Shown here in pieces: positions 7,255-17,261 of a stretch of 64,000 nucleotides of DNA. The notes beneath the pieces are model-generated. The model made no database searches, had not been told where the DNA came from, and saw only the letters and a program-made list of their open reading frames with translations. This DNA is from CADCVT01 sp036389485 (GTDB taxonomy: Bacteria; Actinomycetota; Thermoleophilia; Solirubrobacterales; Solirubrobacteraceae): NCBI GenBank assembly GCA_036389485.1, contig DASVPR010000015.1:1-64000 (forward strand), given 5' to 3'. Within the stretch, counting starts at the first letter, position 1. Each line of letters begins with the position of its first letter. Both the position numbers and the translations under genes were made by a program.

Positions 7255-8084
7255 GTGCGGCGGTGGTGCTGGCCGGCGCTGCGGGGGTGCTCGCCGCGCT
7301 CGCCATCGTCGAGATCGCGGCGCTGCGAGTGGCGCGGGTGGAGCGGCGGCGGGGCCGGCGGGGCTGCGCGGTGCTGGCGTTGCTTGCGCGGATCGGGCGG
7401 CAGGTCGGTGTCCCGGCTCCGGCCGGGGACCTCGCGGCTCGGGTCGAGGCGGCCGGGTCGCCTCTCGGACTGTCGGTGGCGGACGTGATGGCGTTGAAGT
7501 GCGGCGCGGCGATGGCGGCCGGGTTCGCGGCGGTGACGTTCGGCGCCCTGGCGCCCGGGCGGCTCGGCGTCGTCGCGCTGGTCGCCGCTCCCGTCGCCGG
7601 TTTCTTCGCGCCCGATCTCGCGCTTCGGCGCGCCGCCCGGCACCGCGCGGACGCGATCGCGCTGGAGCTCGCGGACGTCGCGGAGTTGCTGAGGGTCGCG
7701 GTCGACGCCGGGTTGACGCCGATGCGCGCGCTCGCCGAGGTCGGGCGGCGGCATCCGGGCCTGCTGGCCGCGGAGCTGCGGGAGGTCGCGGCGCGGATCG
7801 CGCTCGGCGTTCCGCGCGCCGAGGCGCTCGACCGGCTGCAGGCTCGCGCGCCGGTCGCGACCGTCCACGCGCTCGTCGCCGCCCTGCACCGCGCGGAACG
7901 GCACGGCGCGCCGCTCGGCCCGGCGCTCGCCGCGCTCGCCGCCGAGGCGCGGAGCGACCGGGCACGCCGCGTGAAGGAACGCGCCGCCCGCGCGGCGCCG
8001 AAGATCCAGCTCGTCGTCGCGCTCCTGCTCGTCCCGGCCGTACTGCTGATGGTTGCCGCTGCGCTCGTCGCGAGCCTCTTGTGA
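7251..8084 (+). CDS. tadC: TadC-like membrane protein of the Tad/Flp system
   Basis: 277 residues. Hydrophobic segments lie near 3-22, 88-125 and 255-277, around a type II secretion F domain (about 135-250: ELADVAELLRVAVDAGLTPM and LVAALHRAERHGAPLGPALA). It partners TadB as the membrane platform for CpaF. The start at 7251 is chosen because of the ATGA overlap; the frame extends 11 codons further upstream. It is followed after 18 bases by a methyltransferase gene on the same strand. No pilin, prepilin peptidase, CpaE or secretin gene is in the window. Confidence 0.8.
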   Translation: MSAAVVLAGAAGVLAALAIVEIAALRVARVERRRGRRGCAVLALLARIGRQVGVPAPAGDLAARVEAAGSPLGLSVADVMALKCGAAMAAGFAAVTFGALAPGRLGVVALVAAPVAGFFAPDLALRRAARHRADAIALELADVAELLRVAVDAGLTPMRALAEVGRRHPGLLAAELREVAARIALGVPRAEALDRLQARAPVATVHALVAALHRAERHGAPLGPALAALAAEARSDRARRVKERAARAAPKIQLVVALLLVPAVLLMVAAALVASLL

Positions 8085-8102
8085 CCCGGCCCATGTGATT
8101 GG

Positions 8103-8759
8103 GTGCGGCGGGTGGACTGGGCGGACGTCGACGGCTACTTCGCGGAGCGGCTGATCGCCGACGACCCCGTGCTGGAGGAGGCGCTCGACGCCGCGCGCGC
8201 GGCGGAGCTGCCGGCACACGACGTCTCGCCGCTCCAGGGCAAGCTCCTGTACGTCCTGGCTCGCGCAGTGGGCGCGCGGCGGATCCTGGAGATCGGGACG
8301 CTCGCGGGCTACAGCACGATCTGGCTCGCGAAAGCGATGCCGGACGGCGGGCGGCTCGTCACCATCGAGCGGGATCCGCGGGCGGTCGCCGTCGCGCGGG
8401 AGAACCTCGCGAGGGCCGGGGTCAGCGGCGTCGAGGTGCTGGCCGGGGACGCGCGCGAGGCCCTGTCGACGCTGGGCGAGCCCTTCGACCTCATCTTCAT
8501 CGACGCCGACAAGCGCAGCAATCCCGCGTACCTCGACCACGCGCTGCGCCTCTCGCGCCCGGGCACGCTGATCGTCGCGGACAACGTCGTCCGCGGCGGG
8601 GCGGTCGCGGACGCGCGCACCGACGATCCCGACGCGCTCGGGGTCCGCGAGTTCACCGACCGCCTCGCGGCGGAGCCGCGCGTCGCCGCGTCCGCGGTCC
8701 AGACGGTCGGCGTGAAGGGCCACGACGGGTTCGTCGTCGCCGTCGTGACCGAGGGCTGA
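8103..8759 (+). CDS. Class I SAM-dependent O-methyltransferase (caffeoyl-CoA type family)
   Basis: 218 residues from GTG 8103; a GTG at 8112 is also possible. The fold begins with the SPLQGKLLYVLARAVGARRILEIGT segment, with the SAM-binding motif ILEIGTLAGYSTIW. It continues with VTIERDPRAVAVARENL and the metal-binding-type FDLIFIDADKRSNPAYLD, then VADNVVRGG. This pattern is that of family 3 O-methyltransferases, which use a divalent metal and catechol-like substrates. The real substrate is unknown. It follows tadC by 18 bases and could be co-transcribed. Confidence 0.85.
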   Translation: MRRVDWADVDGYFAERLIADDPVLEEALDAARAAELPAHDVSPLQGKLLYVLARAVGARRILEIGTLAGYSTIWLAKAMPDGGRLVTIERDPRAVAVARENLARAGVSGVEVLAGDAREALSTLGEPFDLIFIDADKRSNPAYLDHALRLSRPGTLIVADNVVRGGAVADARTDDPDALGVREFTDRLAAEPRVAASAVQTVGVKGHDGFVVAVVTEG

Positions 8760-8794
8760 CCGCGGCGGCGGAGCGACCGCGGAGCCGGGACGCC

Positions 8795-8865
8795 GCGCGC
8801 GAAGCGCCGCGAGGGCGCAGGTTGACCGCGGCGGCGCCGCGCGGCGCGCGAAGCGCCGCGAGGGC
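8795..8865. repeat. 22-base direct repeat downstream of the methyltransferase
   Basis: A 22-base sequence ending in GAAGCGCCGCGAGGGC occurs at 8795-8816 and 8844-8865. The 131-base gap between convergent genes (8760-8890) is otherwise featureless and very GC-rich; the repeats could also fold into terminator-like structures. Confidence 0.6.
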
Positions 8866-8890
8866 AGAGGTCTGACGCGGGGGGTGCGGT

Positions 8891-10450
8891 CTACTTCACA
8901 CCGACGACGAGCCGGCCCCGGGCGATGTCGCCCTCGCGCTTGGTCCCGGCGGCGAGGGTCGTCAACCGGCCGAGGGCCTCTCGGATCTTCGCGACCGTCG
9001 GGTCGGAGCCCTGGCCGGTCGAGTCGAGGAGCGCGGCGAGCGGCTGGAAGTTGAGGAACACCGCGGGCTCGAGGCCGCCGAGCTTGCCCGCCGCCTCCTT
9101 GAACGGCGCGCTCTCGCCGAGCGGCTCGGTCCGCTGCAGCGCCTGCGACAGCGCGGCGTTGGTGACCGCGACGATGAACCGGTCGTCGTCGGTCAGCGCG
9201 AGGTGGACCGGGAGCGGCAGCTGCGGGCTGCGCAGCGTCACGCCCTGGGCGATCCCGGAGCGGGAGAGCGGCCTCGTCCCGACCTTGACCGTCCGGCGCA
9301 GGAAGCGCGTGATCCGCGGGAACGCGCGCCGCGCGGCCCCCGCGTCCTTCACCTTGGCGACCATCCCGCCGCCGAGCTCGGCCAGCGAGTCGCCGAACGC
9401 GAAGACCCCGATGTCGCCCATCCAGGCCGCGATGTCGCGCCGCGGGTCGATGCCGAACTCCCGCTCGATCTGGTCGAGGAGCCGCTCGGGATCCTGGCCG
9501 CCGAGCGCCCCGAGCTGCGTGAACTGCTCGATCGCGCGCTGGATCCGCCCGCCGACGTCCGACACGCCGGCCGCCACCCACGCGCTCGCCGGCAGCTCGG
9601 CCAGCACGTCGCCGGGGCCCGCGCCGCCGCCGTCCTTGCCGCTCACGCCCAGCGCCGCGGACTCGACCTTGATCGTCGACGGGTCGCCGTTCAGCCCGAT
9701 GGCGACCGTCTCGCCGAAGCCCTTGAACACCTGCCGCGCCGCCGCGCCCTGCGGCCCGAGCGAGCTGAAGATCTGCGACAGCCGCAGGTAGACGAACCCG
9801 ACCCGGTCCTCCTCGACGGCGTTGCGCGCCTTCTCGTACTCCGAGCTCTCGGCGAGCGACTCGCCCTCCTGCGCGTCGAGCGTGCCCTTGATCGCGGCGT
9901 CGCTGCCGAACACCGCGTAGTCGTCGACGATCGCGACGCCCTGGTCGTCGGTCGTGTCCACGAGGTACTTCGTGTCGCGGTGCGTGCGCTCGACGATCTG
10001 CGGCTTCTGGCCGTCCTCGCCGGGCGAGCGCAGCTCCTTCTCCAGGAACTCCTTCGCCTTGTCGGGGTCCTTCGTCGGCACGACGATCCCGGCAGGCGAT
10101 TCGCCGGCCTGGAGCCGCGGGAGGAACACGCCGACCCGGTCGCCCAGCCACGGCTCGACGTCGTCGGAGAACTTGAAGTCCTTGTCCGTCTTGCGCGCCT
10201 GCTTCTCGATCGCGCGCTTGATCGCCCCACCGGGGTCGTCCTCGCCCGACAGCTTCTTCGCCAGCTGCTTGACGTCGTCGCCTGGCTTGAGGTTCCCCTC
10301 GAGGTAGACCGCGGCGCCCCCCGGGACGATCGCGGCCGGATCGGCCCCCGGATCGCCCCCCGAACCGCCGCCGCAGCCGACGGCGAGAGGGAGCAGCACA
10401 GCCGCGCAGACAGCGGCGACGAGAGAGCGGAAGCGGGCGGAGAGCGGCAT
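8891..10450 (-). CDS. DUF3352-family lipoprotein
   Basis: 519 residues from ATG 10450. The N-terminus has a lipoprotein signal with a lipobox LAVGC followed by a Gly/Ser-rich spacer. The body matches the DUF3352 pattern: GGAAVYLEGNLKPGDDVKQL at the start, a middle portion DVLAELPASAWVAAGVSDVG, GIDPRRDIAAWMGDIGVF, and a C-terminal LTDDDRFIVAVTN. Function is unknown; it is probably anchored on the outside of the membrane. It is transcribed away from mraZ, so the 286-base gap between them holds divergent control regions. Confidence 0.8.
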   Translation of the reverse strand: MPLSARFRSLVAAVCAAVLLPLAVGCGGGSGGDPGADPAAIVPGGAAVYLEGNLKPGDDVKQLAKKLSGEDDPGGAIKRAIEKQARKTDKDFKFSDDVEPWLGDRVGVFLPRLQAGESPAGIVVPTKDPDKAKEFLEKELRSPGEDGQKPQIVERTHRDTKYLVDTTDDQGVAIVDDYAVFGSDAAIKGTLDAQEGESLAESSEYEKARNAVEEDRVGFVYLRLSQIFSSLGPQGAAARQVFKGFGETVAIGLNGDPSTIKVESAALGVSGKDGGGAGPGDVLAELPASAWVAAGVSDVGGRIQRAIEQFTQLGALGGQDPERLLDQIEREFGIDPRRDIAAWMGDIGVFAFGDSLAELGGGMVAKVKDAGAARRAFPRITRFLRRTVKVGTRPLSRSGIAQGVTLRSPQLPLPVHLALTDDDRFIVAVTNAALSQALQRTEPLGESAPFKEAAGKLGGLEPAVFLNFQPLAALLDSTGQGSDPTVAKIREALGRLTTLAAGTKREGDIARGRLVVGVK

Positions 10451-10609
10451 AGGCGGCTGACCGTACCACGCGCAAGACGGCGCCCAGACAAGGATTCCGC
10501 ACGAGGTGTTGCGAGTTTCCAACGGTTCCGTCCGACACCTCCTCCCACCGGACAACCCCAGCGTTCATCGGCGTTTCAAGGCCAAAATCACGCCGCCGCG
10601 CACACGAAG

Positions 10610-10654
10610 TGGGAGATCATGTGCAAATTGGGTTGCGAAGTGGGGGAGAGTGGG
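10610..10654 (+). promoter_or_regulatory. Probable MraZ operator repeats upstream of mraZ
   Basis: TGGG motifs begin at 10610, 10629, 10641 and 10651. The last two are exactly 10 bases apart. MraZ is known to bind direct repeats of this kind upstream of its own gene, so these probably mediate autorepression of the dcw cluster. The site lies about 85-130 bases before the start. I could not place a confident core promoter in the gap. Confidence 0.5.
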
Positions 10655-10736
10655 GTACCGTCGCGACCGCAGACCGGGGTGGAGGGGCTCCTCCCACTCC
10701 TCCACCTCGGCCCGCACCCCCTTCCGGGAACCTCAT

Positions 10737-11168
10737 GTGGCCAGCTTCCGCGGCACCTTCGACTACACCCTCGACGCCAAGAACCGGCTCACGGTCCCCG
10801 CGCGGTTCCGCGCCGTCCTGGCGGACGGAGTCGTGATGGCCAAGTCCACCGAGCCCTGCGTGCAGCTCTGGGTGCCGGCGGACTACGAGGCGTTCACGAG
10901 CGGCGCGCTCGCCCCCCTCAACCCCGCGAGCCCCGACGCCCGCAAGCTCCGCCGCTTCTTCTCCGCCAACTCCCACGACACCGAGCTGGATTCGGCGGGG
11001 CGGATCGGGTTCCCCCCGTTCCTCATCGAGCACGCGTCGCTGAAGAAGGACGTCGTGGTGACCGGCGCGGGCGACTGCCTCGAGGTCTGGGACCGCGCCG
11101 CCTGGAACGCCTACAACGACGAGCTCGCCGCCGAGGCCGACGAGATCACGGCCCGCCTGACCGCCTGA
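10737..11168 (+). CDS. mraZ: Transcriptional regulator MraZ
   Basis: 143 residues, the usual family length. It has the two expected AbrB-like repeats with the DxxxR signatures: TLDAKNRLTVPARFR near residue 9-23 and ELDSAGRIGFPP near 82-93. GTG 10737 is chosen because the conserved protein begins a few residues before FRGTFDYTLD; an overlapping ATG at 10735 is out of frame. MraZ forms a ring and represses the division and cell-wall cluster that follows. It is the first gene of that cluster, with rsmH 4 bases later. Confidence 0.95.
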   Translation: MASFRGTFDYTLDAKNRLTVPARFRAVLADGVVMAKSTEPCVQLWVPADYEAFTSGALAPLNPASPDARKLRRFFSANSHDTELDSAGRIGFPPFLIEHASLKKDVVVTGAGDCLEVWDRAAWNAYNDELAAEADEITARLTA

Positions 11169-11172
11169 CGCC

Positions 11173-12132
11173 ATGCTCTTGGAGATGACCCGCGCCGCCC
11201 ACGTCCCCGTCCTGCTCGACGAGCTGGTCGGGACGCTCGACCCGCAGCCCGGCGAGACCGCGGTCGACTGCACGTTCGGCGCGGGCGGGCACGCGCGCGC
11301 GCTCGCGAACCGCCTCGGCCCGACCGGCATGCTCATCGCGATCGACCGCGACCCGATCGCCGAGGAGCGCTTCGCGGAGCTGGCGGCGGACGTCCCCTGC
11401 GCGACCCGGTTCATCCGCGCCTCGTTCGCCGATGGGCTGGACGTCCTCGCCGAGGAGGGCACGCACGCCGACATCGCCTACCTCGACCTCGGCATGTCCT
11501 CGATGCAGCTCGACACGCTCGAGCGCGGCTTCTCCTACGTCTACGACGCGCCGCTCGACATGCGGATGGACCCGTCGCAGGAGCTGACCGCGCGCGACGT
11601 CGTCAACGGGTGGGACGAGCGCGGCCTCACGAACGCCTTCAAGGAGCTGGGGGAGGAGCGCTACGCGCGGCAGATCGCCCGCGCGATCGTCCGCCGCCGG
11701 CGCAAGAAGGCGATCGACACGACGCAGGAGCTGGTCGACGTCATCGCCTCCGCGATCCCCGCCCCGGCGCGCTTCGGCGCGGGCCATCCCGCCAAGCGCG
11801 CGTTCCAAGCCGTCCGGATCGTGGTGAACGATGAGCTCGGCCAGCTGGACCGTGCCCTGCCCCTTGCCTGGGACATCCTCCGCACCGACGGGCGCTTCGG
11901 CGCGATCTCGTTCCACTCGCTGGAGGACCGGCGGGTGAAGCGGTTCCTCGCCGATCGGGCGCGGGGGTGCGTCTGCCCGCCCGAGCTTCCCGTGTGCGTC
12001 TGCGGCCACGAGCCGGAGGCGGAGCTGCTCACGCGGGGAGGAATCGTCCCCGGTTCCGACGAACTCGCCGCCAACCCCCGAGCGAGATCTGCTCGCCTGC
12101 GGGCCGCAAGGAAGCTGGAGGTCCAACCGTAA
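11173..12132 (+). CDS. rsmH: 16S rRNA (cytosine-1402-N4)-methyltransferase RsmH (MraW)
   Basis: 319 residues. The N-terminal HVPVLLDELVGTLDPQPG and the SAM motif DCTFGAGGHARAL are diagnostic, as are YLDLGMSSMQLD, the central ERYARQIARAIVRRR helix and the GAISFHSLEDRRVK segment. A Cys-containing stretch (CVCPPELPVCVCG) precedes the tail, as in many actinobacterial members. The enzyme methylates C1402 in the ribosomal P site. ATG 11173 is used; ATG 11185 is an alternative. The stop overlaps the next gene (TAATG). Confidence 0.97.
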   Translation: MLLEMTRAAHVPVLLDELVGTLDPQPGETAVDCTFGAGGHARALANRLGPTGMLIAIDRDPIAEERFAELAADVPCATRFIRASFADGLDVLAEEGTHADIAYLDLGMSSMQLDTLERGFSYVYDAPLDMRMDPSQELTARDVVNGWDERGLTNAFKELGEERYARQIARAIVRRRRKKAIDTTQELVDVIASAIPAPARFGAGHPAKRAFQAVRIVVNDELGQLDRALPLAWDILRTDGRFGAISFHSLEDRRVKRFLADRARGCVCPPELPVCVCGHEPEAELLTRGGIVPGSDELAANPRARSARLRAARKLEVQP

Positions 12133-12980
12133 TGGCCGCCGATCCCGTCGTCGCACCGCCGCGCCCGCGCGCCCCACAGCGCCCGCGGCTGCGCCCCGCC
12201 CCGCCGCCGCGGAGGGTGAGCGGAGGGAATGCCGCCACGAGGAGTGCCGCGAGGACCGCGGCGCGGACCGGCCGTGCGGCGACGGCCGCCGCCGCCCGCA
12301 CCGCCGCGCCCGCGCCGCGTACGCGCCGCATGAGCGGCGGCGCGGTCGCGCTGCCCGCGCCCATCGCGCCGCTGCGGCGCATCCTCGAGGCGCTGCGGGC
12401 GCTGCCCGACGCGCGCTGGCTCGACCGGCTGCTCCGCGGCCAGGGCTGGATCGTCCTGATCGGGATCGCGCTGATGGGCATCGTCGCGATGCAGGTCTCG
12501 CTCCTGAAGATGAACGCGGGCATCGGCCAGTCGATCGAGCAGGCCGGCTCGCTCGAGCGCCAGAACGCCGACCTGCGCGCCGAGGTGTCCAAGCTCTCCA
12601 GCGAGGAGCGCATCGCGACCGTCGCCGAGAAGAACGGGCTCGTGATGCCGGACGCCGGCGAGGTCCGCTACGTGCGCGTCCGCGGCGAGGCCGACGCCCG
12701 CAAGGCGGCCGCGGTGATGCGCGCGCCCGACCCCGTCGAGGAGACCGTCGAGACGACCGCGACGTCCGCCGCCACGACCGACCCCGCGGCCCAGGCCGCC
12801 CCCACCCCCACGTCCACCTCCACCGAGTCCGCGACGCCGCCCGCGGGCACGACCGCCCCCGCCACGGCCACGCCGCCCGCGCAGCAGACCGCGCCGGCGC
12901 AGCAGCAGCCGACGGCCACGGGCACGACGTCCGGCGCCACGCAGGCGCCGGCCGGGACGACAGCGGCAGCAGGGCAGTAG
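12132..12980 (+). CDS. FtsL/FtsB-type septum protein
   Basis: 282 residues. A long basic, Pro/Ala-rich cytoplasmic N-terminus (1-100) is followed by one membrane helix (about 106-125). Next comes a short coiled coil (126-165, SLERQNADLRAEVSKLSSEER) and a conserved EKNGLVMPDAGEVRYV segment; the Thr/Ala/Pro-rich tail (about 220-282) looks disordered. Topology and position between rsmH and the PBP gene make it the FtsL equivalent, which stabilises the FtsQLB complex at the septum. It could equally be classed as a septum formation initiator of the FtsB/DivIC group. Confidence 0.75.
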   Translation: MAADPVVAPPRPRAPQRPRLRPAPPPRRVSGGNAATRSAARTAARTGRAATAAAARTAAPAPRTRRMSGGAVALPAPIAPLRRILEALRALPDARWLDRLLRGQGWIVLIGIALMGIVAMQVSLLKMNAGIGQSIEQAGSLERQNADLRAEVSKLSSEERIATVAEKNGLVMPDAGEVRYVRVRGEADARKAAAVMRAPDPVEETVETTATSAATTDPAAQAAPTPTSTSTESATPPAGTTAPATATPPAQQTAPAQQQPTATGTTSGATQAPAGTTAAAGQ

Positions 12981-12984
12981 GAGC

Positions 12985-14649
<1,665 letters not shown>

Positions 14650-14661
14650 CCTCAAGGGCCG

Positions 14662-16062
14662 ATGCTCCTCGGGGATGTGCTCGCCGTCGAGGCCCCGCCC
14701 GTCGAGATCACCGGCCTGGCCTACGACAACCGCGCGGTGGAGGAAGGGACGCTCTTCTTCTGCGTCCCCGGCTTCACGCGCGACGGCCACGACTTCGCGC
14801 CCGACGCGATCGCGCGGGGCGCCGCGGCGCTGGTGGTCGACCGGCCGCTGTCGCTCGGCGTGCCCGAGGTCCGCGTGGACGACGTGCGCGCCGCGATGGC
14901 GCCGGCGGCGGCGCGGTTCTTCGGCGACCCGACCGCGCGGCTGCGCATGGCGGGCGTCACCGGCACGAACGGCAAGACGACGACGTGCTTCTTGATCCGC
15001 GAGCTGCTCGAGGCGGCGGGGATCCAGACCGGCCTGCTCGGGACCGTCACGTCGTTCGTGGGCGGCGTCGAGCGCCCGACGGTGCGCACGACGCCCGAGG
15101 CGATCGACCTGCAGGGCACGTTCGCGGAGATGGCCGCCGGCGGGGACGCCGCGTGCGCGATGGAGGTCTCGTCGCACGCGCTCGAGCTGCGGCGGGCCGA
15201 CGCGATCCACTGGGACGTCGCGGTCTTCACCAACTTGAGTCAGGACCACCTCGACTTCCACCCGTCCATGGAGTCCTACTTCCTCGCGAAGCGGCGGCTG
15301 TTCGAGGCGGCCGGCGACGCTGTCAAGGTGATCAACGTCGACGACGAGTACGGCCGCCGGCTCGCGAGCGACTTCACCGACGCGATCACGTACTCGGTCC
15401 GCGACGTGGAGGGGCTGGAGGCCGGGCGCGGAGGGTCGCGGTTCGTGTGCGGCGGCGTCGAGCTCGTCGTGGGGATGCCGGGTCGCTTCAACGTCCTCAA
15501 CGCGCTCGCGGCGATCCACACCGCGCGCGCGCTGGGCGTCGCCGACGACGTCATCGCCGACGCCCTTCCGCGTGCGCGGCGCGTCCCCGGGCGCTTCGAG
15601 CCGGTCGACGAGGGTCAGGACTTCGCCGTCATCGTCGACTACTCCCACACGCCGGACGCGCTGGGGAACGTGCTGCGCGCGGCGCGCGAGCTGGCCGACG
15701 AGCGCGTCATCTGCGTCTTCGGCTGCGGCGGCGACCGGGACCGCGCGAAGCGGCCGGTCATGGGGCGCATCGCCGACGAGCTGGCCGACGTCTCGATCGT
15801 GACGAGCGACAACCCCCGCTCGGAGGACCCGGCGGCGATCATCGACGAGATCGCGGCGGCGATGGGCGACGACGCGATCACCGAGGTCGACCGCGGCCGC
15901 GCGATCCGCGAGGCGCTGCTGACGGCGCGCGCCGGCGACGTCGTCGTCATCGCCGGGAAGGGCCACGAGCAGGGGCAGGAGTTCGCGGACGGGCGCAAGG
16001 AGCCGTTCGACGACGTCACCGTCGCCCGGGAGGTGCTGCGCGGTGCGCGAGTGGACGCCTGA
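14662..16062 (+). CDS. murE: UDP-MurNAc-tripeptide synthetase MurE
   Basis: 466 residues. It has an N-terminal uridine-binding domain, the ATP-binding GVTGTNGKTTTCFLIREL, an EVSSHALEL motif, and the C-terminal DYSHTPDAL and DNPRSEDP. DNPR is typical of enzymes adding meso-diaminopimelate rather than lysine, so the wall is probably of the DAP type. It adds the third residue to UDP-MurNAc-dipeptide in the cytoplasm. The 3' end overlaps murF by 20 bases. Confidence 0.96.
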   Translation: MLLGDVLAVEAPPVEITGLAYDNRAVEEGTLFFCVPGFTRDGHDFAPDAIARGAAALVVDRPLSLGVPEVRVDDVRAAMAPAAARFFGDPTARLRMAGVTGTNGKTTTCFLIRELLEAAGIQTGLLGTVTSFVGGVERPTVRTTPEAIDLQGTFAEMAAGGDAACAMEVSSHALELRRADAIHWDVAVFTNLSQDHLDFHPSMESYFLAKRRLFEAAGDAVKVINVDDEYGRRLASDFTDAITYSVRDVEGLEAGRGGSRFVCGGVELVVGMPGRFNVLNALAAIHTARALGVADDVIADALPRARRVPGRFEPVDEGQDFAVIVDYSHTPDALGNVLRAARELADERVICVFGCGGDRDRAKRPVMGRIADELADVSIVTSDNPRSEDPAAIIDEIAAAMGDDAITEVDRGRAIREALLTARAGDVVVIAGKGHEQGQEFADGRKEPFDDVTVAREVLRGARVDA

Positions 16063-17257
16063 GCAGGTCGCCGCGGCCGCCGGCGTCGAGATCCTCGGCG
16101 CCTCGGGATCGGAGGGTCCGGCGCGCGCCGTCATCGACTCCCGCGAGGCGGGGCCGGGCGACCTCTTCGTGGGGTTGAAGGGGGAGCGCGTCGACGGCGG
16201 CGAGTTCGCGGAGCAGGCGCTCGCGCGCGGGGCGTGGGGGGCGATCCGCGGCGGGGGTGCCCTGGCGGCGCTGCAGCGCCTCGCGACGGCGTGGCGGCGG
16301 CACCTCGGCGCGGACGTCATCGGAGTCACGGGCTCCACGGGGAAGACGTCGACCAAGGACGTCCTGGCCGCGATGACCGGCCAGCAGCGCACGGTCGTCG
16401 CGACGCGCGCGAACTACAACACCGAGATCGGGCTGCCGCTCACGATCCTGGAGGCGCCGAGCGGCACCGAGGTCCTCGTGCTCGAGATGGCGATGCGCGG
16501 GCCGGGGCAGATCGCCGAGCTGGTCGCGATCGCGGAGCCCGACGTTGCCGTCATCACCAACATCGGGCCGGTCCACCTCGAGCAGATGGGGTCGCTGGAG
16601 GCGATCGCGGCGGAGAAGGCCGCGCTCATCGCCGGGCTGCGCAGCGGAGGGACCGCCGTGGTCCCGCGCGACGAACCGTTGCTGCAGCCGCATCTGCGCG
16701 AGGACATCGAGGTGATCCGCTTCTCCGCCGACGACGACCTGGGCGACATCGAGATGCCGTTCGCCTCCGCCCACATGCGCCTGAACGCCGCGGCCGCGCT
16801 CGCCGCGGCGCGGGCCGTCGGCGTCGAGCCGCACGGGCGGATCGAGGTCGCGCTGTCCGATCTGCGCGGCCAGCGGCTGGAGCTGCCCGGCGGGGTCACG
16901 ATCGTCAACGACTGCTACAACGCGAACCCGATGTCGATGCGGGCCGCCCTCGACGACCTCGCCGCCGCGGCCCCCGGCCGGCGTGTCGCCGTGCTCGGCG
17001 ACATGCTCGAGCTGGGGCCGGAGTCCGCGCGCTTCCATCGAGAGGTCGGGGCGTACGCGCGCGACCGCGGCGTCGACCTCCTCGTGACCGTCGGCCCGCG
17101 CGCCGCCGCCATGGACGGCGACCAGGCGGTCGCGGACGCCGCCGAGGCCGCCGCGCTCCTCCCCGAGCTGCTCGAGGACGGCGACACGGTGCTCGTCAAG
17201 GGGTCGCGCGGGGTCGGGCTCGAGGTCGTCGCCGAGGCGCTCCAGCAGACGGCCTGA
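16043..17257 (+). CDS. murF: UDP-MurNAc-pentapeptide synthetase MurF
   Basis: 404 residues from GTG, overlapping murE by 20 bases. The N-terminal domain has ARAVIDSREAGPGDLFVGLKG, the ATP motif GVTGSTGKTSTKD, the central ANYNTEIGLPLTIL segment characteristic of MurF, EMAMRGPGQIAEL, and the C-terminal DCYNANPMSMRAAL. It attaches D-Ala-D-Ala to the UDP-linked tripeptide. The length is slightly short for the family (about 450) but all motifs are present. Confidence 0.96.
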   Translation: MREWTPEQVAAAAGVEILGASGSEGPARAVIDSREAGPGDLFVGLKGERVDGGEFAEQALARGAWGAIRGGGALAALQRLATAWRRHLGADVIGVTGSTGKTSTKDVLAAMTGQQRTVVATRANYNTEIGLPLTILEAPSGTEVLVLEMAMRGPGQIAELVAIAEPDVAVITNIGPVHLEQMGSLEAIAAEKAALIAGLRSGGTAVVPRDEPLLQPHLREDIEVIRFSADDDLGDIEMPFASAHMRLNAAAALAAARAVGVEPHGRIEVALSDLRGQRLELPGGVTIVNDCYNANPMSMRAALDDLAAAAPGRRVAVLGDMLELGPESARFHREVGAYARDRGVDLLVTVGPRAAAMDGDQAVADAAEAAALLPELLEDGDTVLVKGSRGVGLEVVAEALQQTA

Positions 17258-17261
17258 GCGC

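Noticed and set aside
3420..10568. A 2382-codon open frame on the minus strand opposite the tad genes
   Set aside because: It runs antisense to well-supported genes (cpaF, tadB, tadC, the calcium-binding protein) and has low-complexity Arg/Gly/Ala content. Long antisense frames are expected at this GC content.
10576..10602. TCAA-N15-GCCGCGCA before mraZ as another sigma-28-like promoter
   Set aside because: The -10 part lacks the A/T positions seen in the other sites, so the match is not convincing.
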